A DNA stretch of 64,000 bases. Source: Sva-07 sp963728355 (GTDB lineage: Bacteria; Actinomycetota; Acidimicrobiia; Acidimicrobiales; Ilumatobacteraceae). How positions within the stretch are numbered: the first letter of the stretch is position 1; every line of letters starts with the position of its first letter. Positions 62,531 through 64,000 of the stretch are shown here, piece after piece. Location: contig CAVSJQ010000015.1 in NCBI GenBank assembly GCA_963728355.1, positions 248,001 through 312,000 of the forward strand, given 5' to 3'. A program made the translations under genes and the position numbers. The notes beneath the pieces are model-generated. The model had not been told where the DNA came from. It searched no databases and was given only the letters and a program-made list of their open reading frames with translations.

Positions 62531-64000
62531 ATGACGACACGCGGACGAGCACTTCTCGCTGATCGATACGTCAACAAAGGCACGGCGTTCACGGCCGACG
62601 AGCGGCGGCGCCTCGGCCTGGACGGGCTGCTGCCACCGGTGATCGAGAACCTCGAGACGCAACTGGCACGCGTCCAGTTGGAGTACGACCTCAAGCGCAC
62701 CGATCTCGGCCGGCACGTGTTCCTCCGTGCGCTCCAGGACCGCAACTCGGTGCTGTTCTACGCCTTCCTGGAGCGCAACCTCGCCGAGCTGTTGCCGGTG
62801 GTGTACACGCCGACCGTCGGGCTGGCCTGTCAGCAGTGGTCCCTCATCTATCGCCGCGAGCGCGGCCTGTTCCTGTCGTGGCCGCAGCGCCATCGCGTCG
62901 ACGAGCTGCTCGACAACGCCGTCGGCGAACTCGAAATCGACGTCGTCGTCGTCACCGACGGCGAACGGGTGCTCGGGCTCGGCGACCTCGGGATCGGCGG
63001 GATGGGCATTCCCGTCGGCAAGCTGGCGCTGTACACCGCCGGCGGCGGGCTGGATCCCTCCCGAACCCTGCCGGTGATGCTCGACGTCGGGACCGACAAC
63101 GAGGCGTTGCTGTCGGACCCGCTCTATCTCGGCTGGCGCCACCATCGAGTGCGCAACGAGGAGTACGACGAGCTGGTCGACGCATTCGTCGAAGCGTTGC
63201 GCAAGCGCTTCCCTGGCGTGTTGCTGCAGTGGGAGGACTTCGCCCAGCTCCATGCGAACCGTCTGCTGGCACGGCACCGCCAGCAGATCTGTTCGTTCAA
63301 CGACGACATCCAGGGCACCGCCGCCGTCACGGTGGCAGCGATCGTCGCCGGGTTGGTCAGGACCGACGTCCCGGTGAATGACTTGCGACTCGTCGTGGTC
63401 GGCGCCGGATCGGCCGGCACCGGCATCGCCGGCCAGGCGGTGCGGGCGATGGTCGCAGCCGGGCTCTCGGAGAGCGACGCCATGCGCAGATGTTGGCTGG
63501 TCGACCGCGAGGGATTGCTGCACGACGGCATGCACGGACTTGCCCCGTTCCAGCAGCCGTTCGCCCGACCATGGGACGAGATCGCCGAATGGGACGACGA
63601 CGGCGACGGTGTCGTCGAATTGCTCGACGTGGTCCGACGGACAGCTCCGCATGCGCTCGTCGGCGTCACCGGCCAACCGGGCCTGTTCTCCGAGGAGGTC
63701 ATCCGCGCGCAGGCCTCCGGCGTCGACCGGCCGATCGTGTTGCCACTGTCCAATCCGACACCGCGTGCCGAAGCGATCCCCGCCGACGTCCTCACGTGGA
63801 CCGGCGGCGCAGCCCTCGTCGGCACCGGCAGCCCGTTTGCTCCGGTCGTGGTCGGCGGCCGCGCGGTGCCGATCGCACAGGTCAACAACGTGCACGTCTT
63901 TCCCGGCGTCGGGCTCGGCGTCGTGGCGGTGAAGGCCCGAGCGGTGTCCGACGAGATGCTGACCGCTGCCGCGACGGCGATCGGACGGCTCGCCGCCGAG
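62531..64000 (+). CDS. NAD-dependent malic enzyme, 5' part (runs off the right edge)
   Basis: 490 residues visible. It has the malic enzyme N-terminal domain (LPVVYTPTVGLACQQWS with the catalytic Tyr, GLGDLGIGGMGIPVGKLALY), the metal site QWEDFAQLHANRLLARHR and FNDDIQGTAAVTVAAI, and the NAD-binding fold LVVVGAGSAGTGIAGQAV. FPGVGLGVVAVKARAVSDEML near the edge is the usual C-terminal region, so only about 60 residues are missing. It decarboxylates malate to pyruvate. ATG 62531 has GGGAG 5 nt upstream. Confidence 0.92.
   Translation, partial: MTTRGRALLADRYVNKGTAFTADERRRLGLDGLLPPVIENLETQLARVQLEYDLKRTDLGRHVFLRALQDRNSVLFYAFLERNLAELLPVVYTPTVGLACQQWSLIYRRERGLFLSWPQRHRVDELLDNAVGELEIDVVVVTDGERVLGLGDLGIGGMGIPVGKLALYTAGGGLDPSRTLPVMLDVGTDNEALLSDPLYLGWRHHRVRNEEYDELVDAFVEALRKRFPGVLLQWEDFAQLHANRLLARHRQQICSFNDDIQGTAAVTVAAIVAGLVRTDVPVNDLRLVVVGAGSAGTGIAGQAVRAMVAAGLSESDAMRRCWLVDREGLLHDGMHGLAPFQQPFARPWDEIAEWDDDGDGVVELLDVVRRTAPHALVGVTGQPGLFSEEVIRAQASGVDRPIVLPLSNPTPRAEAIPADVLTWTGGAALVGTGSPFAPVVVGGRAVPIAQVNNVHVFPGVGLGVVAVKARAVSDEMLTAAATAIGRLAAE

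Noticed and set aside
62378..63895. 505-residue minus-strand frame over the malic enzyme
   Set aside because: It is a shadow of a clear malic enzyme and ends inside a hairpin repeat.

Overview
The window is high-GC actinobacterial DNA. Dense, short-spaced genes, many GTG starts, GTGA/ATGA stop-start overlaps, and starts lying only 6-7 nt behind a TANNNT hexamer (leaderless-like) all fit an actinomycete. The gene content (RimK with a retropepsin-like protease, Eis-like acetyltransferase, DUF2236, several acyl-CoA enzymes) would suit an Acidimicrobiia/Ilumatobacter-like genome, but that placement is inference. No rRNA, tRNA, transposase or phage gene was seen.

Layout. 1-5.6 kb: an MFS transporter cut by the left edge, formate-tetrahydrofolate ligase, an unknown 474-aa protein, a YcaD-like MFS transporter and an S4 RNA-binding protein. 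5.7-9.7 kb: an agmatine-to-putrescine pair (aguA, aguB) with an RpiR regulator and a divergent Fe(II)/2-oxoglutarate oxygenase. 9.8-11.7 kb: potassium transporter kup.

11.8-29.9 kb: a compact nonribosomal peptide locus and the most interesting part. On the minus strand a free-standing adenylation protein, a free-standing carrier protein and a 2597-aa NRPS (C-A-T-C-A-T-TE) are followed with stop-start overlaps by a HupE-like and a NicO-like metal permease. Diverging from them are a PhyH-type oxygenase and an acyl-CoA-dehydrogenase-like flavoprotein. Converging on these are two methyltransferases and a cupin-fold protein. The free-standing A protein, carrier and dehydrogenase look like the PltF/PltL/PltE set that makes pyrrole-2-carboxyl-S-carrier protein. 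The first NRPS adenylation domain carries an Asn-like specificity code and is interrupted by a full-length PP-loop ATP-pyrophosphatase with a four-Cys knuckle, of the sugar-amidotransferase (WbpG-like) type. I know of no described NRPS with this insert. The NicO gene is broken by one extra base next to a GTGGTC microsatellite encoding a His-Asp tract.

30-44 kb: MscS channel, zinc-protease/RimK pair (RimK with an RCK_C tail), threonine dehydratase, MBL hydrolase, asparaginase II, AI-2E-family permease, DUF2236 protein, YcaQ-like glycosylase, cyclophilin and a sugar ABC importer without its ATPase. 44-64 kb: a cysteine-less DksA/TraR-like protein, UbiB kinase, a ferritin-like gene pair, phosphoesterase, Bax-inhibitor-like protein, sigma-70 factor, Eis-like acetyltransferase, acyl-CoA dehydrogenase, CoA transferase, hydrolase with TetR regulator, DegV, PlsY-like acyltransferase and a malic enzyme cut by the right edge.

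Threaded through the intergenic spaces is a 42-nt hairpin repeat (11 copies). Ten form five doublets with an invariant 19-nt gap of variable sequence, and all 11 share one orientation. A second, rarer hairpin family occurs at 9.76 and 40.65 kb.
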